A DNA stretch of 51,804 bases from Oscillospiraceae bacterium (GTDB lineage: Bacteria > Bacillota > Clostridia > Oscillospirales > Acutalibacteraceae): assembly GCA_015065725.1 (NCBI GenBank), contig SVPV01000015.1, forward strand, positions 1 through 51,804. The letters run 5' to 3'. Below the pieces are notes generated by a model. That model was not told where the DNA came from and searched no databases. It saw nothing but the letters and a program-made list of their open reading frames with translations. Shown here in pieces: positions 33,915 to 42,811 of this stretch. Made by a program: the position numbers and the translations under genes. Positions within the stretch are counted from its first letter, which is position 1, and each line of letters starts with the position of its first letter.

Positions 33915-34337
33915 TTACAAATCTGAGCTATTTGCGATTTCTATGCCTGCTTTTTCAAGTGCCTTGGCGGCGGCAGGCTCATCATCGGCACGAAGCACCA
34001 TTAGTGCCTTACCTGTTGTTCTGCCCAAAAATGCGTACATATATTCAATACCTATGCCCTCGGCTGATACGGATTTTAACACTGTTGACAATCCGCCCGC
34101 ACGGTCATCAATATAAACCGCAATAACATCGGTAACTTTTGAAATTATTCCGTTTTCGCGAAGCAGCTCGCGTGCTTTTTGGTAGTCGTCAACTATAAGA
34201 CGTAAAATACCGAAATCGGTAGTGTCCGCTAAGGATAACGCCCTTATGTTGATACCGTTTTCACTTAAAGTATCAACTATATTCTGTATACTGCCTGCAT
34301 TGTTTTCCACAAAAATTGAAAGCTGTTTTATAAACAT
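33915..34337 (-). CDS. Double-ACT domain protein
   Basis: Cytosolic protein of 140 residues consisting of two ACT domains: MFIKQLSIFVENNAGSIQNIVDTLSENGINIRALSLADT and a second beginning VIAVYIDDRAGGLSTVLKSVSAEGIGIEYMYAF. ACT domains bind amino acids or other small ligands. Proteins of this form regularly sit beside paaK and iorAB genes and are probably ligand sensors for the pathway. GTAGGAGATGAATTT precedes the ATG, 11 bp after paaK. Confidence 0.9.
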   Translation of the reverse strand: MFIKQLSIFVENNAGSIQNIVDTLSENGINIRALSLADTTDFGILRLIVDDYQKARELLRENGIISKVTDVIAVYIDDRAGGLSTVLKSVSAEGIGIEYMYAFLGRTTGKALMVLRADDEPAAAKALEKAGIEIANSSDL

Positions 34338-34348
34338 AAATTCATCTC

Positions 34349-35653
34349 CTACTTTAATTTGCGGTTATCAATAACACGTTTTGCTTTGCCCTCGCTACGT
34401 GCTATAGATTTTGGGTTAACAAGCTTTACCTTAGGACCTATACCTAAAGTGCTGCGAAGTCTTTCGGTGATAAGCTTCTCAATCTTTTCAATGCCCTTAA
34501 CACCGTCAGAGAACAATTCCTCGCTCATTTCAACCCTTACTTCAAAGGTGTCGTTATTATTAACGCGGTCTATTATTATTTGATAGTTAGGTGTAATATC
34601 GTGGCCAACCTTTAAAAGCACCTCTTCTATTTGAGAGGGGAATACATTAACGCCGCGAATTATTAGCATATCATCTGTTCTGCCCTGTGGCTTGTTCATA
34701 CGAAGATGGGTTCTGCCGCACCGACACGGCTCGTAATTAAGCGAGCAAATGTCACGTGTGCGGTATCTTATAACAGGGAAGCCCTCTTTCGTGATGGTGG
34801 TGAAAACAAGCTCACCCTCACTGCCTTCAGGTAAAACCTCACCTGTGTCGGGGTCTATAATTTCGGCTATAAAGTTATCCTCACAAACGTGCATACCGCA
34901 CTGATATTCACACTCGTAAGAAACGCCAGGTCCCAAAATTTCAGAAAGACCGTATATATCGTACGCCTTAATGTTCAGCTTTTGCTCAATTTCCTTACGC
35001 ATTTCCTCGGTCCAAGGCTCTGCACCGAAAATACCCGCTTTAAGCTTTAATTGGTCCTTTACGCCCATTTCCTCAATAGCCTCTGCAAGATAAAGGGCAT
35101 AAGAGGGTGTACAGCAAAGCACCGTTGCACCAAAATCTATCATAGTCTGAATTTGACGCTGTGTGTTGCCCGAAGAAATCGGTATAGCGGTAGCACCTAT
35201 TTTAACCGCACCGTCGTGTGCACCAAAGCCACCCGTAAAGAGTCCTAGGCCGTAAGAAACCTGTACAAAATCGTTTTCGTCGGCACCAATTGCCTTAAGC
35301 ATTCTTGCAAAGCAGTCTGCCCACATAGAAAGGTCGTTATCGGTATAACCTACAACTATCTGCTTTCCTGTTGTACCTGACGATGCGTGTACTCGGCGAA
35401 TATCGCTTAAAGGCACTGCAAAAAGACCGTAAGGATAATAATCCCTTAAATCCTGTTTATAGGAAAAGGGAAGCCTGTGCAAATCCTCTACACCCTTTAT
35501 ATCCTCGGGTTTAAGACCTAACTCGTCCATACGGTTTCTGAAAAGCTCAACGTTTTCGTACATTCTTTTAACCTGCCAACAAAGCCTCTCGTTTTGAAGC
35601 TTTAAAAGCTCTTCTCTTGGCATGGTTTCCATTTCTTTCTGCCAATATTGCAT
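34349..35653 (-). CDS. paaK: Phenylacetate-CoA ligase
   Basis: AMP-forming ligase that activates phenylacetate or related aryl acids with CoA. The 434-residue protein has the PaaK-type core: [37 protein letters not shown] (P-loop), [41 protein letters not shown] and [15 protein letters not shown]. Bacterial PaaK without aerobic paa genes usually accompanies IorAB, as here. It follows iorB by 14 bp. The reaction could run towards aryl acid with ATP formation, or towards aryl-CoA. Confidence 0.93.
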   Translation of the reverse strand: MQYWQKEMETMPREELLKLQNERLCWQVKRMYENVELFRNRMDELGLKPEDIKGVEDLHRLPFSYKQDLRDYYPYGLFAVPLSDIRRVHASSGTTGKQIVVGYTDNDLSMWADCFARMLKAIGADENDFVQVSYGLGLFTGGFGAHDGAVKIGATAIPISSGNTQRQIQTMIDFGATVLCCTPSYALYLAEAIEEMGVKDQLKLKAGIFGAEPWTEEMRKEIEQKLNIKAYDIYGLSEILGPGVSYECEYQCGMHVCEDNFIAEIIDPDTGEVLPEGSEGELVFTTITKEGFPVIRYRTRDICSLNYEPCRCGRTHLRMNKPQGRTDDMLIIRGVNVFPSQIEEVLLKVGHDITPNYQIIIDRVNNNDTFEVRVEMSEELFSDGVKGIEKIEKLITERLRSTLGIGPKVKLVNPKSIARSEGKAKRVIDNRKLK

Positions 35654-35667
35654 TTAAAAGACCCCTT

Positions 35668-36243
35668 TTAATAATTGTATCCTAGCTCAAACGCCTTAAG
35701 ATTAATATCTAAAAACTTGGGTGGTACTGTTGTCTTAAGGGTTTCAACCCAATTTTCATACGGAATTTCGCTTTTGCTTGCCAAAACGCCCATTAAAACA
35801 ACATTTACTGCCTTTGAGTTGCCCGCCTTTTGAGCAAGGGCGAGAGCATCAATCGCTATTGTATCGGCTACAGCACAAAGCTTGCTTTCTATGTCCTTTG
35901 GATACTCACAAGCACCTGTAATTACAGGCATGGGGTCAACTTTTTGTGTGTTAACTATCATTTTTCCGCCTTTTTTAAGGAAGGGTAATGCTCTATATGC
36001 CTCTAAAAGTTCAAAGGCTAAAATAATATCAGCCTCACCTTTATCAATTATAGGTGAATAAACCTTATCGCCGTATTTTACATAGGTTACAACGCTACCA
36101 CCGCGTTGGCTCATACCGTGAACCTCTGAAACCTTAACGTCATAGCCCTCATTAATAACCGTATTGCCTAAAATTCGGCTGGCAAGAAGCGTACCCTGTC
36201 CGCCAACGCCTACTATCATAATCTTTTTAATTGGTGTTGCCAT
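35668..36243 (-). CDS. iorB: Indolepyruvate ferredoxin oxidoreductase, beta (gamma-domain) subunit
   Basis: Small subunit of IorAB, 191 residues: KKIMIVGVGGQGTLLASRILGN (the POR gamma-type opening), VHGMSQRGGSVVTYVKYGDKVYSP and a C-terminal SEIPYENWVETLKTTVPPKFLDINLKAFELGY. It needs IorA for catalysis. The start at 36243 has AGGAAGCGTAAA upstream within the end of iorA; a longer frame to 36285 lies wholly inside iorA and is rejected. One base separates the two genes. Confidence 0.95.
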   Translation of the reverse strand: MATPIKKIMIVGVGGQGTLLASRILGNTVINEGYDVKVSEVHGMSQRGGSVVTYVKYGDKVYSPIIDKGEADIILAFELLEAYRALPFLKKGGKMIVNTQKVDPMPVITGACEYPKDIESKLCAVADTIAIDALALAQKAGNSKAVNVVLMGVLASKSEIPYENWVETLKTTVPPKFLDINLKAFELGYNY

Positions 36244-36244
36244 T

Positions 36245-37987
36245 TTACGCTTCCTCCTTTTCGATTGCACCGAACGGACAAACATTCATACAAAGTCCGC
36301 AACCGTTGCACTGTGTATTATCAATTACTACCTTGCCGTCCTTTAAGGTGATTGCAGGACAGCCAAGCTTCATACAAAGCTTGCAGTTTCTACACTTTTC
36401 TTCGTTAATCTTGCAGTGTCCTTTATAATTAACCGTTTTAAGCAATGCACAGGGACGCTGTGCAATAATTACCGAGGGGGCCTCACGCTCTACTTCCTCT
36501 TTAACTACCTTTTCAAAATTCTTAACATCAAAGGGGTCTGCCACTACAACGTTTTCAACACCGATAGACTTGCAAAGTGCAATTAAATTAGCCTGCTTTG
36601 TTTCTTCTCCTCGAATGGTATAGCCAGTGGTTGGGTTTTGCTGATGTCCTGTCATACCTGTAATAGAGTTATCAAGTATAATTACGGTATTGTTTCCCTT
36701 GTTGTAAACTATATCAACAAGACCTGTTATACCCGAATGCATAAAGGTGGAGTCGCCTATAACAGAAACTAGCTTTTTATTAAATTCCTGACCTCTTGCC
36801 TTTGCCATACCGAGTGCCGCACTAACAGAAGCACCCATACAAATAGTAGTATCAACCGATTGAAGCGGCATAGCGGCACCTAAGGTGTAGCAACCGATAT
36901 CGCCCGAAACGGTGAGACCTAGTTTTTTAAGCACATAAAAAGTACCTCTATGAGGACAGCCTGCACACATTACAGGCGGTCTTACGGGGATTGTTTCTTC
37001 GAGTTCCAGAAATTCCTCCGCACTCTCACCTAAAACAGCCTTTTTAATCATTGTGGGTGTATACTCGCCAAGAAGTGTAAATACATCCTTGCCCTTTAGG
37101 TTGTTGATGCCTATCGCACGGCAATGATTTTCAATAACAGGGTCTAATTCTTCAATCACATATACGGTGTCATACTTTTTAGCAAAGTCCAAAAGCTTCT
37201 TTGTGGGAAGCGGATACACCATACCAAGCTTTAAGTAGTCTACCTTATCGCCTAAAGCCTCTTTGGCGTACATATAAGCAATACCTGCCGTAATAACGCC
37301 GATTTTAGAGCCGTTTTCTTCGGTGCTGTTAATGGGGGAGGTTTCTGCCATTTCCTTTAAAGCGGAAATTCTATCCTCTACCACAACGTGACGCTTAATA
37401 GCGTTTGCGGGCATCATTACAAATTTGCCTATATTCTTTTCGTAGGGTTTTAATTCTACATTTTCACGCTCGCAAAGCTCAACCATACTTTGAGAGTGGG
37501 AAACTCTGGTAGAGAGGCGTATAAACACAGGTGTATCATACTCTTCAGAAAGTGCAAAAGCAGACTTTGTGTATTCCTTGCACTCTGCCGAATCGGAAGG
37601 CTCAAGCATCATAATTTTGGAAGCCTCTGCATAATGGCGGGAGTCCTGCTCATTCTGTGAAGAGTGCATACCTGGGTCGTCTGCCACACAGAAAACAAGT
37701 CCGCCGTTTACACCCGTATAGCTTACTGTGAAAACAGGGTCTGCCATAACGTTTAGTCCTACGTGCTTCATACAGCTCATAGCTCTAGCACCGCCGATAG
37801 ACGCACCGATAGCTACCTCTGCCGCAACCTTTTCGTTAGGTGACCATTCGGCATAAACCTCTTCAAATTTTACAATTTCTTCGGTAATCTCTGTACTGGG
37901 TGTGCCTGGGTACGATGCCACAACACCTACACCCGCTTCATAAGCACCGCGTGCTACAGCCGCATTACCTATAAGTAATTTTTTCAT
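36245..37987 (-). CDS. iorA: Indolepyruvate ferredoxin oxidoreductase, alpha subunit
   Basis: Catalytic subunit of the enzyme that decarboxylates aryl-pyruvates (from Trp, Phe, Tyr) to aryl-acetyl-CoA and reduced ferredoxin, reversibly. The 580-residue protein has the pyrimidine domain (VVASYPGTPSTEITEEI), the C-terminal TPP domain (GDIGCYTLGAAMPLQ, VIGDSTFMHSGITGLVDIVYN, ILDNSITGMTG) and two 4Fe-4S clusters in CRNCKLCMKLGC and CNGCGLCMNVCP. Length and order are typical. It is the centre of the operon; ligand, transporter and regulator genes surround it. Confidence 0.96.
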   Translation of the reverse strand: MKKLLIGNAAVARGAYEAGVGVVASYPGTPSTEITEEIVKFEEVYAEWSPNEKVAAEVAIGASIGGARAMSCMKHVGLNVMADPVFTVSYTGVNGGLVFCVADDPGMHSSQNEQDSRHYAEASKIMMLEPSDSAECKEYTKSAFALSEEYDTPVFIRLSTRVSHSQSMVELCERENVELKPYEKNIGKFVMMPANAIKRHVVVEDRISALKEMAETSPINSTEENGSKIGVITAGIAYMYAKEALGDKVDYLKLGMVYPLPTKKLLDFAKKYDTVYVIEELDPVIENHCRAIGINNLKGKDVFTLLGEYTPTMIKKAVLGESAEEFLELEETIPVRPPVMCAGCPHRGTFYVLKKLGLTVSGDIGCYTLGAAMPLQSVDTTICMGASVSAALGMAKARGQEFNKKLVSVIGDSTFMHSGITGLVDIVYNKGNNTVIILDNSITGMTGHQQNPTTGYTIRGEETKQANLIALCKSIGVENVVVADPFDVKNFEKVVKEEVEREAPSVIIAQRPCALLKTVNYKGHCKINEEKCRNCKLCMKLGCPAITLKDGKVVIDNTQCNGCGLCMNVCPFGAIEKEEA

Positions 37988-38018
37988 TGTATGTTTCCCC
38001 TTTGATATGTAATTAAAA

Positions 38019-39659
38019 CTAATCTGCTATTTCGTTCTGCTGAGCTACCACGCTTTCACCGCAATAGATTTGGCGTAGCTTTGGCTTTTCGATTTTTCCG
38101 GTAGGATTTCGCGGTACATCTGCAAAAATAATTTTTCGCGGACGCTTATATCTCGGCAAATCAAGGCAGAAATCCTCGACATCTGCTTCGGTAAGCGACA
38201 TACCCTCTTTAACCTGAATTATAGCGGCGGCAATTTCGCCGAGTCTTGTGTCAGGAAGTCCAATTACCGCAACGTCGCTTATTTTATCGCACTTGCGTAA
38301 AAAGTCCTCAATCTGTACAGGGTAAAGATTTTCACCGCCCGAAATTATAACGTCTTTTTTACGGTCAACCAAGAATATAAAGCCATCGGCGTCCTCACAA
38401 GCCATATCGCCTGTGTGCAACCATTCGCCCTTTAGTACGTCGGCAGTTGCCTTTTCGTCCTTATAGTAAGCGGTCATAACACCTGGACCCTTAACTGCCA
38501 GCTCGCCAACCTCTCCGCGAGCTACCGTTTCACCCTTTTCGTCAACGATTTTGGTTTCCCAGCCAAAGCCTGCTTTTCCTATGGCACCAACCTTATGCTC
38601 ATTTTCAACACCCAAATGAACACAACCGGGTCCTATAGATTCAGAAAGTCCATAGTTAGTATCATAAGCGTGGTTCGGGAAGTACTGCTTCCAACGCTTA
38701 ATAAGGCTTGGCGGTACGGGTTGTGCACCTATATGCATAAGACGCCACTTAGAAAGGTCATAATCCTGGAGCTTTAAGTCTCCACGCTCTATAGCGTCTA
38801 AAATATCCTGTGCCCAAGGCACCAAAAGCCACACAATTGAGCATTTTTCGTCCGACACGGCCTTTAATATCCATTCGGGCTTGATTCCTTTTAGAATTAC
38901 AGCCTTGCCGCCCACTAAAAACGAGCCAAACCAGTGCATTTTAGCACCCGTATGATAAAGCGGAGGAATACAGAGGAAAACGTCGTCCTTGGTTTGACTG
39001 TGGTGATTTTGCTCGGTACGAGCGGCGTGCATTAAACTTCTATGCTTATGTATAATAGCCTTCGGAAATCCTGTTGTACCCGAAGAAAAATAAATTGCCG
39101 CGTCGTCATCGTCACAGAGCTTTATTTGCGGACTCTTTGACGAACAGTATGACACAAGATTATCATAGCTTTCTGCAAAGGAGGGGCAATCCTCACCCAA
39201 ATAAAGCCAAGTTTTTATACGCTTTACTCTTGTACAAATGGCCTCAACTCTGCCTGTAAATTCGGGGCCAAAGATAATAAAATCAACGTCGGCGAGTTCT
39301 AGGCAATACTTAATTTCGTCTGCAGCATAGCGGTAGTTAAGCGGTACCGCTAAAGCTCCCGTCTTGAGAATTCCAAAATAAATCGGCAACCAATCAATAC
39401 AGTTCATTAAAAGAATTGCAACCTTATCGCCCTTTTTAACACCGCGTGTTAAAAGTAGGTTTGCGAAGCGGTTTGCTTTTTTATTAAACTCACCCCAAGT
39501 AATTTCAAGGCGGTAAGCTTCGTTGTGGTTTGATACTACCAACGAATACTCTTGCCAAGTCATTCTGGAGTTGTTTTCAAGCTGCGGATTAATCTCAACA
39601 AGGCTTACGTCATTGGGATAAAAATCTGCATTTTTTTGTAAAATTTCGGTAATAGGCAT
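38019..39659 (-). CDS. AMP-forming acyl/aryl-CoA synthetase
   Basis: ANL-superfamily ligase of 546 residues: P-loop YFSSGTTGFPKAIIH, LCIPPLYHTGAKMHW, YGLSESIGPG (A4/A5), LHTGDMACEDADGFIFLVDRKKDVIISGGENLYPVQIED and the C-terminal catalytic Lys in PRNPTGKIEKPKL. The substrate is unknown. The position in front of iorA suggests an aryl or branched-chain acid. It is a distinct family from the neighbouring PaaK, so the operon carries two CoA ligases. A long hairpin (39696-39731) lies in the gap upstream. Confidence 0.9.
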   Translation of the reverse strand: MPITEILQKNADFYPNDVSLVEINPQLENNSRMTWQEYSLVVSNHNEAYRLEITWGEFNKKANRFANLLLTRGVKKGDKVAILLMNCIDWLPIYFGILKTGALAVPLNYRYAADEIKYCLELADVDFIIFGPEFTGRVEAICTRVKRIKTWLYLGEDCPSFAESYDNLVSYCSSKSPQIKLCDDDDAAIYFSSGTTGFPKAIIHKHRSLMHAARTEQNHHSQTKDDVFLCIPPLYHTGAKMHWFGSFLVGGKAVILKGIKPEWILKAVSDEKCSIVWLLVPWAQDILDAIERGDLKLQDYDLSKWRLMHIGAQPVPPSLIKRWKQYFPNHAYDTNYGLSESIGPGCVHLGVENEHKVGAIGKAGFGWETKIVDEKGETVARGEVGELAVKGPGVMTAYYKDEKATADVLKGEWLHTGDMACEDADGFIFLVDRKKDVIISGGENLYPVQIEDFLRKCDKISDVAVIGLPDTRLGEIAAAIIQVKEGMSLTEADVEDFCLDLPRYKRPRKIIFADVPRNPTGKIEKPKLRQIYCGESVVAQQNEIAD

Positions 39660-39695
39660 TTTTTGCTCTCCCTTAAATTCTTTATCTTAAAGCGT

Positions 39696-39731
39696 CTTAA
39701 GTGCAGAACCTTTTAAGCCCTGCACTTTAAG
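39696..39731 (-). promoter_or_regulatory. Intergenic hairpin between symporter and CoA synthetase
   Basis: CTTAA-GTGCAG (39696-39706) pairs with CTGCAC-TTTAAG (39720-39731), a nearly perfect stem with no U-tract on the minus strand. It may be an mRNA processing or partial attenuation site in the operon. Confidence 0.5.
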
Positions 39732-39745
39732 TAGTTTTTTATGAT

Positions 39746-41287
39746 TTATTTAACTGCGGTTTCTTTTAATTCTACCACATTCTCCTTGTTATAGCAAGCG
39801 AAGATTTGCTCGGTTTCTTCCGCTTTCGGCTTTTTAGAAACAAGGCTTACAAGCGGTACGATAATAAGTCCGCCAAGCATTGCCACAACACCGCAATTTA
39901 TGGGCGACTGCAGTACCGTTGGGAAAAGGCTTCTAAAGAACATATTAAGAAGCATTATACCAACACCAAAGCCAAAGCTTGCAAAAACCGATGCTTTAGT
40001 GGTCTTTTTCCAATAAAGACCGTAGAAGAACGGTGCCAAGAACGCACCTGCCAAAGCTCCCCAAGAGATACCCATCATATCAGCTATGTAACCCAGCCTA
40101 TCTTTGTTTAGTGCTATTACTGCCGAAACTACAATAAACACAACTATAAAGACACGCATTATAAGCACCTGTTTTTTCTCGGTCATACTCTTTACTATGT
40201 GGCCCTTTATCATATCAAGCGTTAAAGTTGAGCTTGAGGCTAAAACAAGCGAAGAAAGTGTTGACATTGATGCCGAAAGCACCAAAATTATAACTATTCC
40301 TATAAGCACGTCGGAAAGATTTTCTAGCATTGTAGGAACTACTGCATCAAAGCCTACCTTTTCTATACCGCCTAAAGCCGCAATATCGTCCGAGAAAAGT
40401 CTGCCAAAGCCACCAAGGAAATAACAACCGCCTGCAACAATCAATGCAAAAACAGTGGAAATTACAGTACCCTTTACTATATCCTTTTCACTTTTAATTG
40501 CATAGAACTTTTGCACCATTTGCGGAAGTCCCCAAGTGCCAAGTGAAGTTAAAATTACCACAAAGAAAAGGCCTTTTGGGTCGGGGCCGAAAAGGGAAGC
40601 AAACGAGCCTTTAGCCGCACCCTCGACCTCAATTTTAGCAAGGGTAGAAATTGCTTCGCTGAATCCGCCGTTTCCTTTAAGTACCGCAAATATTACGGCA
40701 ATTATGCCGACTATCATAATAACACCTTGAATAAAATCGTTAATAGCGGTTGCCATATAGCCGCCTGCTATTACATAAATTCCTGTAAGTACTGCCATTG
40801 CAATTACGCATACCGAGTAATCAATACCGGGGAATGCCATTGCAAAAAGTCTTGACAAACCGTTGTAAAGAGAAGCGGTATAGGGAATAAGGAAAACAAA
40901 AACTATACCCGATGCCGCAATCTTTAAAGCATCGCTTTTATAACGTTTGCCGAAAAACTCAGGCATTGTTGCCGCTTCTAGCCCTTGTGACATAAGTCTT
41001 GTTCGTTTACCTAAAACCACCCAAGCGAGAAGTGAGCCTAAAATGGCGTTGCCAACACCAATCCAAGTAGATGCGACACCGTATTTCCAGCCGAACTGAC
41101 CGGCATACCCTACAAAAATAACCGCCGAAAAATATGAGGTGCCGTACGCAAATGCCGTAAGCCAAGGGCCTACCGCACGTCCGCCTAAAACAAACCCTCT
41201 AACATCAGTAGCGTGCTTTCTGCAATAAAAACCAATACTTAACATCATACCAAAAAACACAACTAACATTATAATCTTTATAGCCAT
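39746..41287 (-). CDS. Sodium:solute symporter (SSS family)
   Basis: Membrane Na+ symporter of 513 residues with about 13 hydrophobic segments: RGFVLGGRAVGPWLTAFAYGTSYFSAVIFVGYAG, the SSS signature region, then GGYMATAINDFIQGVIMIVGI and SASMSTLSSLVLASSSTLTLD. It resembles PutP/PanF-type carriers. As first gene of the operon with iorAB and two aryl/acyl-CoA ligases, it may carry an aromatic or branched-chain acid (inference). The ATG at 41287 is preceded by GGGGGAAAAGGAT; the open frame to 41329 is upstream of that site. The promoter at 41348-41376 overlaps an inverted repeat. Confidence 0.9.
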   Translation of the reverse strand: MAIKIIMLVVFFGMMLSIGFYCRKHATDVRGFVLGGRAVGPWLTAFAYGTSYFSAVIFVGYAGQFGWKYGVASTWIGVGNAILGSLLAWVVLGKRTRLMSQGLEAATMPEFFGKRYKSDALKIAASGIVFVFLIPYTASLYNGLSRLFAMAFPGIDYSVCVIAMAVLTGIYVIAGGYMATAINDFIQGVIMIVGIIAVIFAVLKGNGGFSEAISTLAKIEVEGAAKGSFASLFGPDPKGLFFVVILTSLGTWGLPQMVQKFYAIKSEKDIVKGTVISTVFALIVAGGCYFLGGFGRLFSDDIAALGGIEKVGFDAVVPTMLENLSDVLIGIVIILVLSASMSTLSSLVLASSSTLTLDMIKGHIVKSMTEKKQVLIMRVFIVVFIVVSAVIALNKDRLGYIADMMGISWGALAGAFLAPFFYGLYWKKTTKASVFASFGFGVGIMLLNMFFRSLFPTVLQSPINCGVVAMLGGLIIVPLVSLVSKKPKAEETEQIFACYNKENVVELKETAVK

Positions 41288-41347
41288 ATCCTTTTCCCCC
41301 TTGTGTGAACGTTTAATACATTGCCACACCTTTAGTTTGTGAGAAGT

Positions 41348-41376
41348 ATTTTAACACGTTAAAGCGTTAAAGTCAA
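41348..41376 (-). promoter_or_regulatory. Promoter of the aryl-acid operon, with palindrome in the spacer
   Basis: Minus strand: TTGACT (41371-41376), 17 bp, TAAAAT (41348-41353). The spacer contains TTAAC-ACGTTAAAGC-GTTAA (41351-41370), an imperfect inverted repeat that could be a repressor site. Confidence 0.6.
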
Positions 41377-41410
41377 GGGTGAGTTTTAAAAAATTTCACA
41401 CCTAAAACAA

Positions 41411-41436
41411 AGTAGGGCGGACATACCGTCCGCCCT
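41411..41436 (-). repeat. GTAG-headed REP-like hairpin / terminator
   Basis: GT-AGGGCGGAC-ATACC-GTCCGCCCT. It has the GTAGGG head of the other REPs. It lies 20 bp past the 3' end of the small membrane protein gene and is followed on that strand by ACTTTGTTTT, so it can also end transcription. Confidence 0.7.
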
Positions 41437-41455
41437 GTTTGTATGAAAAACTCCG

Positions 41456-41920
41456 TTACTTAAATTTTTCCATTTCTTCTTCGTATTTTTCTTTTGACAG
41501 TCTGCCCGCTTCATAATTATGCTTAATGGAATTAATTTTTACATTTTTGTAAAATTCTTCGGATTCCGACAAAGAAAAATCGGCTTCCAAAGCATCTTGT
41601 TTTGATTCTTTTTTGGTAGCCCGCCTTTTCGGTGTGTAAAGGCCCGTTCCTGCCAATTTGTCGCTATTTTCAACAAGTTGACCGAAACCGTAAAGCGTAA
41701 GCACGCTTACCCACGCAATAAATCCGCCTATGACTACAACTATTGCCCCCAGAACCAATCCTAAAATTAAAAACAGTACACCTTGTAAAACAGTATCGAC
41801 CTCTACAGATATCATTATTTCTATTATTACCCCTAGTCCTGAAAGAACGGATAATCCTATTTCTAGCCACATAATAAATTTAGCTAATGTTTTTATTTTC
41901 TGTCCTATATTATTAAACAT
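41456..41920 (-). CDS. Small membrane protein with SHOCT-like C-terminus
   Basis: Protein of 154 residues. Two hydrophobic segments (about 13-35 and 45-75, the second Gly/Val rich) precede a charged cytosolic region, and the end NYEAGRLSKEKYEEEMEKFK matches the SHOCT motif (short C-terminal helical domain of oligomeric membrane proteins). The function is unknown. AGGAGAAAAACT precedes the ATG. A REP-like hairpin ends it. It is encoded between the aryl-acid operon and the SGNH hydrolase and has no evident functional link to either. Confidence 0.8.
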   Translation of the reverse strand: MFNNIGQKIKTLAKFIMWLEIGLSVLSGLGVIIEIMISVEVDTVLQGVLFLILGLVLGAIVVVIGGFIAWVSVLTLYGFGQLVENSDKLAGTGLYTPKRRATKKESKQDALEADFSLSESEEFYKNVKINSIKHNYEAGRLSKEKYEEEMEKFK

Positions 41921-42013
41921 AGTTTTTCTCCTTTTTGTTTTACAAATTTAAATCACATTAATTTTACCACAACCCACCAAAACTAACAAGAGCTTATTTG
42001 ACGCCCACCTTTC

Positions 42014-42042
42014 TTGACAAAGATTTTTTGGTGTGCTATACT
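42014..42042 (+). promoter_or_regulatory. Promoter of the SGNH hydrolase gene
   Basis: TTGACA (42014-42019), 17 bp, TATACT (42037-42042). Confidence 0.8.
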
Positions 42043-42072
42043 TTAAAAAATGATTTTTATGGGGGTTTTATT

Positions 42073-42708
42073 ATGCCGAAAAGAATTTTATTTTTTGGTG
42101 ATTCAATAACCGACTGCAGCAGACCGAGAGACCAGTTTTACGGCTTTGGCAAAGGATATTCTTATCTCGTTAAAGCATATTTGGGTGCAAATTTCCCTAA
42201 CGAGTATGAGTTTATCAACCGCGGCATAGGCGGCGATAGAAGTATTGACCTGTTTGCCCGTATTAAGATAGATTTTATTAATCTTAAGCCAGATTATGCA
42301 AGTCTTTTCTTCGGCGTTAATGACACTCTTCACGAAATTCAATCACAAAACGGACTTTCTACCGAGAAGTTTGAAAAAATATATACTATGATGCTTGACG
42401 AAATTATAGAGGCCTGCCCCAACACCAAGCTGATGATTTTAACTCCTTTTGTGCTTAAAGGTTGGGTAACCGAGGAGGAAGAGGGCTTGCTCGAACGCTA
42501 TCAGCAAGGCGTTGCAGAAAAGGCAGCTGTTGTTAAAAAGATAGCCGAGAAGTATGGTATTCCTTATGCCGATACACAGGCTATGTTTAACGAAGCCCTT
42601 AAAAAAGCAGACGATACCTATTGGTCGGACGAGGGTATTCACCCGACAGATTACGGTCACGAGCTACTTAAAAACCTTTGGCTTGAAACCTTTGAGAAGA
42701 TAAAGTAA
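42073..42708 (+). CDS. SGNH/GDSL-family hydrolase
   Basis: Cytosolic esterase/lipase-type hydrolase of 211 residues. The family blocks are present: block I ILFFGDSITDC (nucleophile Ser), block II INRGIGGDRSIDL (Gly), block III FFGVNDTLHEI (Asn) and block V WSDEGIHPTDYGHELL (Asp and His). There is no signal peptide. Proteins of this form often act on acetylated sugars or oligosaccharides, which cannot be decided here. The frame is open back to 41998, but the promoter covers that codon; the ATG at 42073 follows TATGGGGGTTTTATT. Confidence 0.92.
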   Translation: MPKRILFFGDSITDCSRPRDQFYGFGKGYSYLVKAYLGANFPNEYEFINRGIGGDRSIDLFARIKIDFINLKPDYASLFFGVNDTLHEIQSQNGLSTEKFEKIYTMMLDEIIEACPNTKLMILTPFVLKGWVTEEEEGLLERYQQGVAEKAAVVKKIAEKYGIPYADTQAMFNEALKKADDTYWSDEGIHPTDYGHELLKNLWLETFEKIK

Positions 42709-42730
42709 TGTAATATTATATAAAGTAAAA

Positions 42731-42756
42731 CGGACCGTCGAGACGCCGGTCCCTAC
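42731..42756 (-). repeat. GTAG-headed REP palindrome (GGACCG type)
   Basis: Minus strand GTAGGGACCGG-CGTCTCGA-CGGTCCG. It has the same GTAGGG head as the other copies but a different stem, so a second REP subfamily is present. Confidence 0.72.
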
Positions 42757-42781
42757 AACGTGCAAATATTTATCATTCATA

Positions 42782-42811
42782 AAAAAGACGGCGATTATTC
42801 GCCGTCTTTTT
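42782..42811. terminator. Bidirectional terminator between SGNH hydrolase and kinase-like gene
   Basis: AAAAAGACGGCGA (42782-42794) pairs with TCGCCGTCTTTTT (42799-42811). The stop codon of the minus-strand gene lies in the loop. Confidence 0.9.
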
